The notes under the pieces: generated by a model
Seen by the model: only the letters and a program-made list of their open reading frames with translations
What the model was told of the DNA's origin: nothing
Database searches by the model: none
Made by a program: the position numbers and the translations under genes
Assembly: GCF_003610235.1 (NCBI RefSeq)
Contig: NZ_RAPR01000001.1
Coordinates: forward strand, 2,728,001-2,792,000
Direction of reading: 5' to 3'
Length of the DNA stretch: 64,000 nucleotides
Origin: Catellatospora citrea
Lineage (GTDB): Bacteria; Actinomycetota; Actinomycetes; Mycobacteriales; Micromonosporaceae
Part shown: one piece after another, positions 8,198-17,348 of the stretch
Layout: each line of letters starts with the position of its first letter
How positions within the stretch are numbered: position 1 is the first letter of the stretch

Positions 8198-9223
8198 TCA
8201 GTGCAGCGTGCTGGCCTGCCCGGTGCTGTCGCGTACCACCAGCTCCGCCGGGGCGGGCACGAGCCGGCCGCCGGGCTCGTCGTCGAGCAGCAGCCGCATC
8301 GCCCGCGCCCCGATGTCGGCCAGCTGCAGGCGCACCGTGGTCAGCGCCGGGGTCAGGTCGGTCGCGACGGGCAGGTCGTCGAAGCCCGCCACCGAGACCT
8401 GCTCCGGCACGGGTCGGCCCAGCTCCCGCAGGGCGGCCAGGGCCCCGGCCGCCATCAGGTCGTTCAACGCGAAGACCGCGGTCAGCTCGGGGTGGCGGCC
8501 CAGCAGCTCGTGGGTCGCCGCGCGGCCGCCCTCCCGGGTGAAGTCCGCATGGACCAACCGGGGTCCGGCCACCACGGAGGTGAAACCGGCGAGCCGCTGT
8601 GCGACCGTGGCCAGGCCGGCCGGACCCGTGATCACCCCGATCTCGCGGTGGCCCAGGCCCACCAGGTGCTCGGCGATGAGGCGGCCGCCGCCGTACTGGT
8701 CGGGCTCGACGGTGTCGATGCCGGTGCCGTGCGCGCCGATCGCGGCGACCCGCCCGCCCGACTCGGCGAACGCCGCCACCTCCTCGGCGAACGGCTCGCC
8801 GACGAACGCCGAGCCCGCCAGCAGCACCGCGCGGGCCCGCTGCGCGCGCAGCCGGGCCAGGTAGTCGCGCTCCAGCCCCGGATCGCGGAAGGTGTTGGCC
8901 ACCAGCACCATCAGGTCGTACTCGCGAGCCACGTCCATCGCGCCGGCGGCGATGGCGGCGAAGTAGGGGTCGGCGATGTCGTGCACCAGCACCCCGACGA
9001 CGGTGCTGCGGGAGCGGGCCAGCGACTGCGCCGGGGCATGCGCGACGTAGCGCAGCTCGCTGGCGGCGGCGGTGACCCGCTCGGCCAGCGCCTCGGCCAC
9101 CCTGCGCCCGCCGCTGCCGTGCAGCACGCGGGACGCGGTGGCCAGCGAGACACCGGCCGCCGTGGCGACCTGCTGCAGCGTGACGGCGCCGCCGGGCGCT
9201 CTGGTTGACGAGGTTCGAGGCAT
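8198..9223 (-). CDS. LacI-family transcriptional regulator
   Basis: 341-aa repressor. Residues 14-34 form the LacI headpiece (VTLQQVATAAGVSLATASRV), followed by the periplasmic-binding-protein-like ligand domain (VVGVLVHDIADPYFAAIAAG; C-terminal VSVAGFDDLPVA). It is divergent from the three-gene sugar operon starting at 9361, and a perfect 14-bp LacI-type palindrome lies in the gap, so it most likely represses both that operon and itself. The ATG at 9223 is supported by a leaderless -10 TACCCT 6 nt upstream; the operator then covers the -35 position of this promoter. The inducer is unknown, probably a sugar or inositol derivative. Confidence 0.92.
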   Translation of the reverse strand: MPRTSSTRAPGGAVTLQQVATAAGVSLATASRVLHGSGGRRVAEALAERVTAAASELRYVAHAPAQSLARSRSTVVGVLVHDIADPYFAAIAAGAMDVAREYDLMVLVANTFRDPGLERDYLARLRAQRARAVLLAGSAFVGEPFAEEVAAFAESGGRVAAIGAHGTGIDTVEPDQYGGGRLIAEHLVGLGHREIGVITGPAGLATVAQRLAGFTSVVAGPRLVHADFTREGGRAATHELLGRHPELTAVFALNDLMAAGALAALRELGRPVPEQVSVAGFDDLPVATDLTPALTTVRLQLADIGARAMRLLLDDEPGGRLVPAPAELVVRDSTGQASTLH

Positions 9224-9229
9224 GGGCGT

Positions 9230-9235
9230 AGGGTA
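9230..9235 (-). promoter_or_regulatory. -10 element of the lacI-type gene (leaderless)
   Basis: TACCCT with 6 nt to the ATG at 9223. Confidence 0.5.
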
Positions 9236-9248
9236 CCGCCTCGCAGGC

Positions 9249-9262
9249 GGAAAGCGCTTTCC
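9249..9262. promoter_or_regulatory. LacI-family operator palindrome
   Basis: GGAAAGCGCTTTCC is a perfect 14-bp palindrome with the central CG step and GAAAGC half-sites typical of LacI/GalR/CcpA-family operators. It sits 13 bp upstream of the -10 of the regulator gene and about 100 bp before the divergent operon. Confidence 0.85.
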
Positions 9263-9360
9263 ACCCCCACCTTTCGCCGCAGCTCCTCGCGAGCGGCGGC
9301 CTCCCCCGATCCCGACAGGTCGTGCCCGCGTCACGACCTGCCAGACCGAGAGGTACGAGC

Positions 9361-10506
9361 ATGGACCGCAGAACTGTCGGCATCGTCATGAACGGTGTCA
9401 CCGGCCGGATGGGTTACCGCCAGCACCTGGTGCGGTCCATTCTCGCCATCCGCGAGCAGGGCGGCCTCACCCTCGCCGACGGCACCGTGGTGTGGCCGGA
9501 GCCGGTGCTCGTCGGCCGCAACGCGGCGAAGCTGGAGCAGCTCGCGGAGCTGCACGGACTCACCCGCTACACCACCGACCTGGCCGCGGCCCTGGCCGAC
9601 GACAGCAACGAGATCTACTTCGACGCGCAGGTGACCACCGCCCGTGTCGCCGCGCTGCGCCAGGCCATCGCCGCGGGCAAGCACGTCTACACCGAGAAGC
9701 CGACCGCCGAGTCGCTGGCCGACGCCGTCGCGCTGGCCGACGAGGCCCAGGCCGCGGGCATCAAGCACGGCGTGGTGGCCGACAAGCTCTACCTGCCCGG
9801 CCTGCTGAAGCTGCGCCGCCTGGTCGAGTCGGGCTTCTTCGGCCGCATCCTGTCGGTGCGGGTCGAGTTCGGCTACTGGGTGTTCGAGGGCGACTGGCAG
9901 ACCGCGCAGCGGCCGAGCTGGAACTACCGGTCCGAGGACGGCGGCGGCATCATCCTCGACATGTTCCCGCACTGGCGTTACGTGCTCGACCACGTGATCG
10001 CCCCGGTGCGCTCGGTCTACGCGCAGATGGCCACGCACATCCCGCAGCGCTGGGACGAGCAGGGCAAGGCCTACCCGGCCACCGCCGACGACGCCGCGTA
10101 CGCCGTGCTGGAGCTGGAGGGCGGCATCGTCGCCTCGGTCAACAGCTCCTGGACCACCCGCGTGGACCGCACCGAGCTGGTGACCTTCCACGTCGACGGC
10201 ACCGAGGGCAGCGCCGTGGCCGGCCTGCGCAACTGCCGCATCCAGCACCGCGCCACGACCCCGAAGCCGGTGTGGAACCCGGACCTGCCGGTCAGCCACG
10301 ACTTCCGCGACCAGTGGAGCGAGCTGCCGGAGAACGACACCTACGACAACGGCTTCAAGCGGCAGTGGGAGGAGTTCCTGGCGTACGTGGTCGCCGACGC
10401 CCCGTACGGCCACGACCTCTACGCGGGCGCCCGCGGCGTGCAGCTGGCCGAGCTGGGCCTGCAGTCCGCCCGCGAGGGCCGCAAGATCCTGGTGGGTGAC
10501 CTGTGA
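9361..10506 (+). CDS. Gfo/Idh/MocA-family oxidoreductase
   Basis: 381-aa NAD(P)-dependent sugar or inositol dehydrogenase-like enzyme. The N-terminal Rossmann motif GIVMNGVTGRMG (7-18) is followed by the family EKP motif (112-114, in HVYTEKPTAES), whose Lys is the usual catalytic residue, and by the C-terminal alpha/beta substrate domain. The ATG at 9361 has AGAGG 7 nt upstream. It is first in a tightly overlapping operon with the DUF993 and TIM-barrel genes, under the divergent LacI regulator. It probably oxidises a hydroxyl on a cyclic sugar or polyol; the substrate cannot be told from sequence. Confidence 0.92.
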   Translation: MDRRTVGIVMNGVTGRMGYRQHLVRSILAIREQGGLTLADGTVVWPEPVLVGRNAAKLEQLAELHGLTRYTTDLAAALADDSNEIYFDAQVTTARVAALRQAIAAGKHVYTEKPTAESLADAVALADEAQAAGIKHGVVADKLYLPGLLKLRRLVESGFFGRILSVRVEFGYWVFEGDWQTAQRPSWNYRSEDGGGIILDMFPHWRYVLDHVIAPVRSVYAQMATHIPQRWDEQGKAYPATADDAAYAVLELEGGIVASVNSSWTTRVDRTELVTFHVDGTEGSAVAGLRNCRIQHRATTPKPVWNPDLPVSHDFRDQWSELPENDTYDNGFKRQWEEFLAYVVADAPYGHDLYAGARGVQLAELGLQSAREGRKILVGDL

Positions 10507-11609
10507 GCGCGCCGGCCGCCGCGCACGACGGGCCGGGCACGGCTGCCCCGCGCAGCCGCGTGTTCTACGCCGCCGCGCACGTCGTCGCCGACCCGGCCGC
10601 CGACAACGGGGCGGGCCGCCCGGCGGTCGTCGACTGGGACGCCACCATGCGGTTCCGGCACCACCTGTGGTCGCTGGGCCTGGGCATCGCCGACGCGATG
10701 GACACCGCGCAGCGCGGCATGGGCCTGGACTGGGCGGCCACCACCGAGCTGATCCGCCGCAGCGGCGCCGAGGCGAAGGCCGTCGGCGGGCGGCTGGCCT
10801 GCGGCGCGGGCGCCGACCAGCTCGCCCCCGGCGCGCACAGCCTGGCCGCCATCGAGGCGGCGTACGCCGAGCAGCTCGACGTGGTGCAGGACGCCGGTGC
10901 GAAGGTCATCCTGATGGCGTCCCGGGCGCTGGCCGCGTCCGCCACGGGCCCGGCCGACTACCACGCCGTCTACGGCAAGCTGCTGGCGCAGGCCGAGCAG
11001 CCGGTGATCCTGCACTGGCTGGGCGACATGTTCGACCCGGCATTGGCGGGCTACTGGGGCGCGGCCGACCTGGACGCCGCGACCGAGAGCGCGCTGGAGC
11101 TGATCCACGCCAATGCCGGCAAGATCGACGGCATCAAGGTGTCGCTGCTGGACGAGGCCCGCGAGGTCGCGATCCGGCGGCGGCTGCCCGCCGGCGTACG
11201 CCTGTACACCGGCGACGACTTCAACTACCCGCAGCTGATCGCGGGCGACGAGGTCGGCTGGTCGGACGCGCTGCTGGGCATCTTCGACGCCATCGCGGTC
11301 CCCGCCGCGAAGGCGCTGGAACTGCTCGACGCCGGTGACACCGCCGGGTTCCGCGCGGTCCTCGACCCGACCGTGCCGCTGGCCAAGCACATCTTCGGCA
11401 CGCCGACCTACCACTACAAGACCGGCATCGTGTTCCTGGCCTGGCTCAACGGCCACCAGGAGCGCTTCGTCATGGTGGGCGGGCAGGAGCACTCGCGCTC
11501 CCGCGATCACCTGCTGGAACTGCACCGCCTCGCCGGGGAGGCGGGCGTGCTCGACGATCCCGACCTGGCCGCGGACCGGCTGGCGCGATACCTGGACGGC
11601 GCGGCATGA
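10503..11609 (+). CDS. DUF993 family protein (DHDPS-like barrel)
   Basis: 368-aa protein of the DUF993 family, distantly related to the dihydrodipicolinate synthase/aldolase class of TIM barrels. Visible landmarks are VVDWDATMRFRHHLWSLGLG near the N-terminus, VILMASRALA, VILHWLGDMFDPALAGYWG, and DGIKVSLLD, where the Lys is placed like the Schiff-base Lys of DHDPS-type aldolases. It starts with GTG overlapping the stop of the dehydrogenase gene and ends by overlapping the isomerase gene (ATGA). A lyase or aldolase step after oxidation and isomerisation is plausible but is inference only. Confidence 0.85.
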   Translation: MSAPAAAHDGPGTAAPRSRVFYAAAHVVADPAADNGAGRPAVVDWDATMRFRHHLWSLGLGIADAMDTAQRGMGLDWAATTELIRRSGAEAKAVGGRLACGAGADQLAPGAHSLAAIEAAYAEQLDVVQDAGAKVILMASRALAASATGPADYHAVYGKLLAQAEQPVILHWLGDMFDPALAGYWGAADLDAATESALELIHANAGKIDGIKVSLLDEAREVAIRRRLPAGVRLYTGDDFNYPQLIAGDEVGWSDALLGIFDAIAVPAAKALELLDAGDTAGFRAVLDPTVPLAKHIFGTPTYHYKTGIVFLAWLNGHQERFVMVGGQEHSRSRDHLLELHRLAGEAGVLDDPDLAADRLARYLDGAA

Positions 11610-12415
11610 GGCTGTCGCTGAACACCGCCACCGTCAAGAAGGCGACCCTGGCGCAGGCCGCCCGGCTGTGCGCCGAACACGGCATCACCGGCATCGGCCC
11701 GTGGCGGGACGTCGTCGAGGCGGCGGGCGGGGCCAAGGCCGCCAAGCGGCTGCTCGACCAGTACGAGCTGACCGTCACCAGCCTGTGCCGGGGCGGCTTC
11801 GTCAGCACCGGCTCGGCAGCGGCGCTGGAGGACAACCGGCGCGCCGTCGAGGAGGCCGCCGACCTCGGCACCGCCGAGCTGGTGCTGGTCGTCGGCGGGC
11901 TGGCCGAGGGCTCCAAGGACCTGCCCGCGGCCCGCGCCCACGTGGCCCGTGCCCTGGAGCAGCTGGCGCCGTACGCGAGCAGCCACGGCGTACGCCTGGC
12001 GATCGAGCCGCTGCACCCGATGTTCTGCGCCGACCGCGCGGTCGTCTCCACCCTCGGCCAGGCCCTGGACCTGGCCGAGCCGTTCGCCCCGCACGAGGTC
12101 GGCGTCGTCGTCGACACCTACCACGTGTGGTGGGACCCGCAGCTGTTCACCCAGATCAGCCGCGCCGCAGGCCGCATCTCGGCCTACCAGGTCTGCGACT
12201 GGGTCGTGCCGCTACCCGCCGACATGCTCCTCGGCCGTGGCCACGTCGGCGACGGCCACATCGACTTCGCCCCCATCACCGACGCGGTGCTCCGCGCGGG
12301 ATACACCGGCCACGTCGAGGTGGAGATCTTCAACCAGACCATCTGGGACACGGATCCCGCCGAAACCGTCAAAACCGTCGTAGACCGCCACCTCACCCAC
12401 CTCGGCCCCGTCTGA
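11606..12415 (+). CDS. Sugar phosphate isomerase/epimerase family protein
   Basis: 269-aa xylose-isomerase-like TIM barrel (AP-endonuclease 2 fold). Likely metal ligands are Glu134 (LAIEPLHPM), Asp170 and His173 (VVDTYHVWWD), and Glu240 (EVEIFNQ), with His213 nearby. Enzymes of this class isomerise or epimerise keto-sugars and inosose intermediates. It is the last gene of the LacI-controlled operon, overlapping the DUF993 stop by 4 nt, and is followed directly by a strong terminator hairpin. The substrate is unknown. Confidence 0.9.
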   Translation: MRLSLNTATVKKATLAQAARLCAEHGITGIGPWRDVVEAAGGAKAAKRLLDQYELTVTSLCRGGFVSTGSAAALEDNRRAVEEAADLGTAELVLVVGGLAEGSKDLPAARAHVARALEQLAPYASSHGVRLAIEPLHPMFCADRAVVSTLGQALDLAEPFAPHEVGVVVDTYHVWWDPQLFTQISRAAGRISAYQVCDWVVPLPADMLLGRGHVGDGHIDFAPITDAVLRAGYTGHVEVEIFNQTIWDTDPAETVKTVVDRHLTHLGPV

Positions 12416-12423
12416 GAGCAAAG

Positions 12424-12467
12424 GAAGGGCACCTTCACAACGCCATGCGTTGTAGAAGGTGCCCTTC
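12424..12467 (+). terminator. Strong terminator of the LacI-controlled operon
   Basis: 20-bp stem with a single bulged A: arms GAAGGGCACCTTC + ACAACGC and their complements, with a 3-nt CAT loop, then TTAAC. It starts 9 nt after the stop codon of the isomerase gene. Confidence 0.9.
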
Positions 12468-12499
12468 TTAACTCTGTGGGGCGGTGACCAGGCGTGGGA

Positions 12500-12853
12500 T
12501 CAGGCGGTGCCGGTGGCGGCGATGGTGCCGTCGGGGGTGGCCAGGTAGACCGGGATGCCGGTCGTCACGTCGCGGACGGCGGCCAGGTCCTGGCCGTCGA
12601 CCATGGACGCCTCGGTCACCACCAGTGCCGCCTCCAGGGTGCTCGCGCCGGCGGCGACCGCCGAGGCCACCGCGAGCCGCAGCGCCGACACCGAGAACGA
12701 CGGCAGGTTGATGCTGACCCCGGTGTACGTGCGCCCGTCGCCGTCGCGCACCGCCGCGCCCTCGATCGCGCCGATCCGGGCGCGCGCCGAGCGGGCCATG
12801 GTGAGCAGCTTACGGTCCTCGGCCGAGACGGATTCGAGGGTGACGTCAGACAT
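12500..12853 (-). CDS. Cytidine-deaminase-like protein without zinc site
   Basis: 117-aa protein corresponding in position to the small conserved gene between the CNNM gene and era in mycobacteria (Rv2365c-like). RIGAIEGAAVRDGDGRTYTGVSINLP resembles the cytidine deaminase strand pattern (VGAALLTKDGRIFSGCNIE), but the HAE/CAE motif and the PCxxC pair that bind zinc are absent: the matching helix reads SFSVSALRLAVASAVAAG. It therefore looks like a non-catalytic member of the deaminase fold. Start ATG at 12853 overlaps the CNNM gene by 8 bp, so translation is coupled. Confidence 0.8.
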   Translation of the reverse strand: MSDVTLESVSAEDRKLLTMARSARARIGAIEGAAVRDGDGRTYTGVSINLPSFSVSALRLAVASAVAAGASTLEAALVVTEASMVDGQDLAAVRDVTTGIPVYLATPDGTIAATGTA

Positions 12854-14159
12854 CTGCCATGTGCCTTTCGGAGGGGGCGGACTCGGCGGTTTCCTCACGC
12901 TTGACCAGCACCGTGTCGATGTGGTTGCGCCGACCGGTGGTGCCCTCGGCGACCAGGGTCAGCCCGCCCACCGACACCCGCGCGCCGGGGATCGGCACCC
13001 GGCCCAGCGCCTGGGCCAGCAGCCCGGCCACGGTCTCGACCTCGTCGGCGGGCAGCTCGACGTCGAACAGCTCGCCGAGGTCCTCGATCGGCAGCCGCCC
13101 GGTCACCCGCACCGCGCCGTCCTCCAGCCGCTCGACCGGGGGTCGCTCGACGTCGTACTCGTCGGTGATCTCGCCGACGATCTCCTCGAGGATGTCCTCG
13201 ATGGTGATCAGGCCGGCGGTGCCGCCGTACTCGTCGATGACGATGGCGAGGTGGGTGCGGGCCGCCTGCATCTCCGACAGCAGGTCGTCGACGGGCTTGA
13301 ACTCCGGCACGAACGCCGCCACCCGCATCAGGTGCTCGACCGGCGTCTCGGCGCCGCCCTCCTGCACCTGGCGGGCCATGTCCTTGAGGTACACCACGCC
13401 GAGCACGTCGTCGACGGACTCGCCGATGACCGGCACCCGGGAGAAGCCCGAACGCAGGGCCAGCGCGAGCGCCTGCTCGGCGGTCTTGCTCGACTCCACC
13501 CAGACCATCTCGGTGCGGGGCACCATGACCTCGCGGGCGATGGTGTCGCCCAGCGCGAACACGGAGTGGATCATCTCGCGCTCGCCGTGCTCCACGACGC
13601 CGCGCTGCTCGGCGAGGTCGACCAGCTCGCGCAGCTCCACCTGGGTGCTGGCGAACGGCCCCTCGCGGAAGCCCTTGCCCGGGGTGACCGCGTTACCGAT
13701 GATGATCAGCAGGCTGGCCAGCGGGCCGAGCACCCGGCCGAGCCAGCGCAGCACGGGGGCGGTGTAGCGGCCCACCTCGTACGCATGCTGGCGGCCGATG
13801 GTGCGCGGGGCCACCCCCACCACCACGAAGCTGATCACGCTCATCGCGCCGGCGGTGACCAGCGCGGCCGTCCAGCCGGGCCCGAACGTGTCGACGGCGA
13901 CCAGGGCCACCAGCGTGGTGGCGGTCAGCTCGCACAGCAGCCGCAGCAGCAGGAGCAGGTTGATGTGGCGCACCGCGTCGGCCGCCACCGCCTGCAGCGC
14001 CGCGGCGCCGCGCAGGCCTTCGCGGTTCAGCTCCGCCGCGCGCGCGGGAGAGATCACGGCGAGGGCCGATTCGGTCATCGCGAACAGCCCCGCCAGCACC
14101 ACCAGACCGGCCGCCGACCACAGCAGCGGCGCGTCGGGCAGTCCGCCCAGCTCGGTCAC
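12846..14159 (-). CDS. CNNM/CorC-family membrane protein with CBS domains
   Basis: 437-aa 'hemolysin-like' transporter family protein. It has an N-terminal DUF21/CNNM membrane domain (residues about 10-170, with four hydrophobic segments such as AGLVVLAGLFAMTESALAV), two CBS domains (from VMVPRTEMVWV at about 205 to ITIEDILEEIVGEITDEY at about 335) and a C-terminal CorC/HlyC domain (VRVTGRLPIEDLGE onward). The family is linked to Mg/Co transport. Start is GTG at 14159. It follows ybeY and phoH in the same direction, as in other actinobacteria. Confidence 0.92.
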   Translation of the reverse strand: MTELGGLPDAPLLWSAAGLVVLAGLFAMTESALAVISPARAAELNREGLRGAAALQAVAADAVRHINLLLLLRLLCELTATTLVALVAVDTFGPGWTAALVTAGAMSVISFVVVGVAPRTIGRQHAYEVGRYTAPVLRWLGRVLGPLASLLIIIGNAVTPGKGFREGPFASTQVELRELVDLAEQRGVVEHGEREMIHSVFALGDTIAREVMVPRTEMVWVESSKTAEQALALALRSGFSRVPVIGESVDDVLGVVYLKDMARQVQEGGAETPVEHLMRVAAFVPEFKPVDDLLSEMQAARTHLAIVIDEYGGTAGLITIEDILEEIVGEITDEYDVERPPVERLEDGAVRVTGRLPIEDLGELFDVELPADEVETVAGLLAQALGRVPIPGARVSVGGLTLVAEGTTGRRNHIDTVLVKREETAESAPSERHMADV

Positions 14160-14199
14160 CGTGCTGTCCCGTCCTCAGCCGGAACGGTATGGGCAGGAT

Positions 14200-14751
14200 T
14201 CATGATCCGCTCGCCCCGCCCGTCGCCCGAGCCTGCCAGCTGTCCAGGAGTTTGCCCTGCAGGGCGAACATCTCCCGCTCCTCCTCCGGCTCGGCGTGGT
14301 CATAGCCGAGCAGATGCAGCACGCCGTGGATGGTGAGCATGCTCAGCTCGTCCGCGGTGCTGTAATCACCGTGCAGCCCGGGGGCGGGCGCATCCGGCAC
14401 GCTATCACCGGTGCGCATGCGGGGATCGGCGGAGCCGTACCGCGCCGCCTGCGACGCGGCCACCTCCGGGCACAGCACGATGTCACCGAGCAACGACGGT
14501 TGGCCGCCGGATGACTCCGACGGGCCGTGGTCGATCGTGTCCTCGTCCATCGGGAAGGCCAGCACGTCCGTGGGGCCGTCCTTGTCCATCCAGCGGTGGT
14601 TCAGCTCCGCCATGTAGTCGGAGTCGACCAGCAGCACCGACAGCTCGGCGAGCGGGTTGACCCCCATCTGGACCAGGGCGTGCCGGGCGACGGCGACGAT
14701 GTTGTCGGCGTCGACGTCGAACCCGGACTCGTTGGCGATCTCGATAGACAC
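14200..14751 (-). CDS. ybeY: rRNA maturation endoribonuclease YbeY
   Basis: Zinc-dependent endoribonuclease for 16S rRNA 3' maturation and 70S quality control. Motif [11 protein letters not shown] (142-152) supplies the three His zinc ligands 142, 146 and 152. At 183 aa it is longer than typical (150-165 aa): residues about 104-131 ([20 protein letters not shown] and on) form a Gly/Pro-rich insertion just before the catalytic helix. GTG start at 14751 has AGGGATAA upstream. It lies 16 bp after phoH, and the two are probably cotranscribed. Confidence 0.95.
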   Translation of the reverse strand: MSIEIANESGFDVDADNIVAVARHALVQMGVNPLAELSVLLVDSDYMAELNHRWMDKDGPTDVLAFPMDEDTIDHGPSESSGGQPSLLGDIVLCPEVAASQAARYGSADPRMRTGDSVPDAPAPGLHGDYSTADELSMLTIHGVLHLLGYDHAEPEEEREMFALQGKLLDSWQARATGGASGS

Positions 14752-14767
14752 TCTTTATCCCTAGTCG

Positions 14768-15811
<1,044 letters not shown>

Positions 15812-15958
15812 AAGGTGGCCGACGGCCTTCCGCACCCGCTCTCTGTGCTCACCGGACCGGCTCAGGTCGCCGCCCGCTGGTCCTATCGTAGTCACCGATC
15901 CCACCATCGCCGCCAGTGGTTATGACGGCGTGGTGGTTTCGGTATGCGGGGACATGCC

Positions 15959-17335
15959 TCAGGGTCGGCTGACCCAGACGCCGTCGAAGGTCTCCTGGCG
16001 GCGGGTGAAGCGGTAGGTCGCCCAGTGCATGCGGACCACCTCGCCGGAGGCGTCGCGGGTCAGCCGCAGCCGCTCGCCCACCTCCCGGCCCGAGACGGTG
16101 CGCAGCACGTCCGGCTCGCCGGGCAGCGCCGCGAAGACCGCCGGGGGCGCGTCGACCGGGTCGTCCGCGCCGCGGCCGGTCAGCACGCCGCCGGACCAGC
16201 GGAACACGTACTCGTAGCCCTCGCCCCACCAGCGGCCCAGCACGCTGCGCAGGTGCTCGGGGGCGGGCTCGCCCGGGGTCCACGGCGCGAGGTCCACCGG
16301 GTCGGCGGCCAGCGCCTCGTCGATCAGCCGGTGCGGCAGGTCGATGATCGCCGAAGCCGTGCCCGAGGAGGCCAGCACGGCTGCGGCCATACCCCCCGGG
16401 TTGCCGGAGCCGCCGTGCCGGCCGCACGCGGCGGCCAGGAAGCCGGGCATCGCGCCGTTGTGGCCCACGTGCAGCACGCGGCCCTCGCGCGGCCACAGCA
16501 TCAGGCCCAGGCCGACGCCCGAGCCCCACAGCGTCTCGTTGCGCGGCGTCAGCGGCCAGCGCGCCTCGGCGAGCGTGTCCGCGGCCAGCACCGCGCCGGC
16601 CGGGTCCACCGACGCCGGGTCGGTCAGGAACGCCGCCCAGCGGGCCTGGTCGGCCGCGGTGCTCCACAGCTGCGCGGCCGGGGAGACCGCGCCGAAGTCG
16701 GTCGGCGGCTCCGGCCGGGCGTGGTCGGAGTACTCGTCGACGAGGTAGCCGGTCGCGGCGTGCGCCGGTGCGCCGTACGTGGTGGCGGACAGGCCCAGCG
16801 GGCGGCAGATCCGGTCGGCGACCAGGTCCCACCAGTCGCCGCCGAGCCGGCCCGCGGCCAGGTGGCCCAGCAGCGCGAAGCCCAGGTTCGAGTAGTGGAA
16901 GCGGCGCGCCGGCGGGTGGATCGCCTCGGTGCGGGCCAGGTCGTCGAGCAGGCCCCGCAGGTCGGGCGGGGTCAGCGTGTCCCACACGTCGCCGACCGGC
17001 TCGCGCTGCAGGCCCGCGGTGTGCGACAGCAGCCGCCGGATCGTCAGCCCGCCGTGCGCGGGCACGTCCAGAAACGCGCCGATCGGGTCGTCGAGGTCGA
17101 GCAGGCCGGCGTCGCGGGCCTGGAGCACCAGCACCGCGGTGAAGGTCTTCGTGATCGACCCGATCCGGAACGGGGTGTCGGCGTCCAGCGGCGCGCCGGG
17201 GTTGCCGGACCCGCCCACCTGGAAGGTCCACAACGGACGGTCGTCGCGGCGCAGCGCCACGCTGAGGGCGGGCACCCGGGCCTCGGCCTGTACGGCGCGG
17301 ACCAGGCGTTCGAGAGTGCGGTTCAGGTCTGCCAC
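15959..17335 (-). CDS. Serine hydrolase, beta-lactamase family
   Basis: 458-aa class C beta-lactamase/DD-peptidase-like serine hydrolase. SITK (SxxK) supplies the nucleophile Ser and Lys, YSN the YxN motif, and HNG the third motif. There is no signal peptide, so it is probably cytoplasmic and more like an esterase or D-aminopeptidase than a true beta-lactamase. GTG at 17335 is chosen because TAGTCT lies 7 nt upstream; this -10 contains the TAG stop codon of the preceding HIT gene. The substrate is unknown. Confidence 0.85.
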   Translation of the reverse strand: MADLNRTLERLVRAVQAEARVPALSVALRRDDRPLWTFQVGGSGNPGAPLDADTPFRIGSITKTFTAVLVLQARDAGLLDLDDPIGAFLDVPAHGGLTIRRLLSHTAGLQREPVGDVWDTLTPPDLRGLLDDLARTEAIHPPARRFHYSNLGFALLGHLAAGRLGGDWWDLVADRICRPLGLSATTYGAPAHAATGYLVDEYSDHARPEPPTDFGAVSPAAQLWSTAADQARWAAFLTDPASVDPAGAVLAADTLAEARWPLTPRNETLWGSGVGLGLMLWPREGRVLHVGHNGAMPGFLAAACGRHGGSGNPGGMAAAVLASSGTASAIIDLPHRLIDEALAADPVDLAPWTPGEPAPEHLRSVLGRWWGEGYEYVFRWSGGVLTGRGADDPVDAPPAVFAALPGEPDVLRTVSGREVGERLRLTRDASGEVVRMHWATYRFTRRQETFDGVWVSRP

Positions 17336-17342
17336 GGCGGCG

Positions 17343-17348
17343 AGACTA
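17343..17348 (-). promoter_or_regulatory. -10 of the serine hydrolase gene, overlapping the HIT stop
   Basis: TAGTCT, 7 nt before the GTG at 17335; its first three bases are the TAG stop codon of the HIT gene (17346-17348). Confidence 0.45.
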
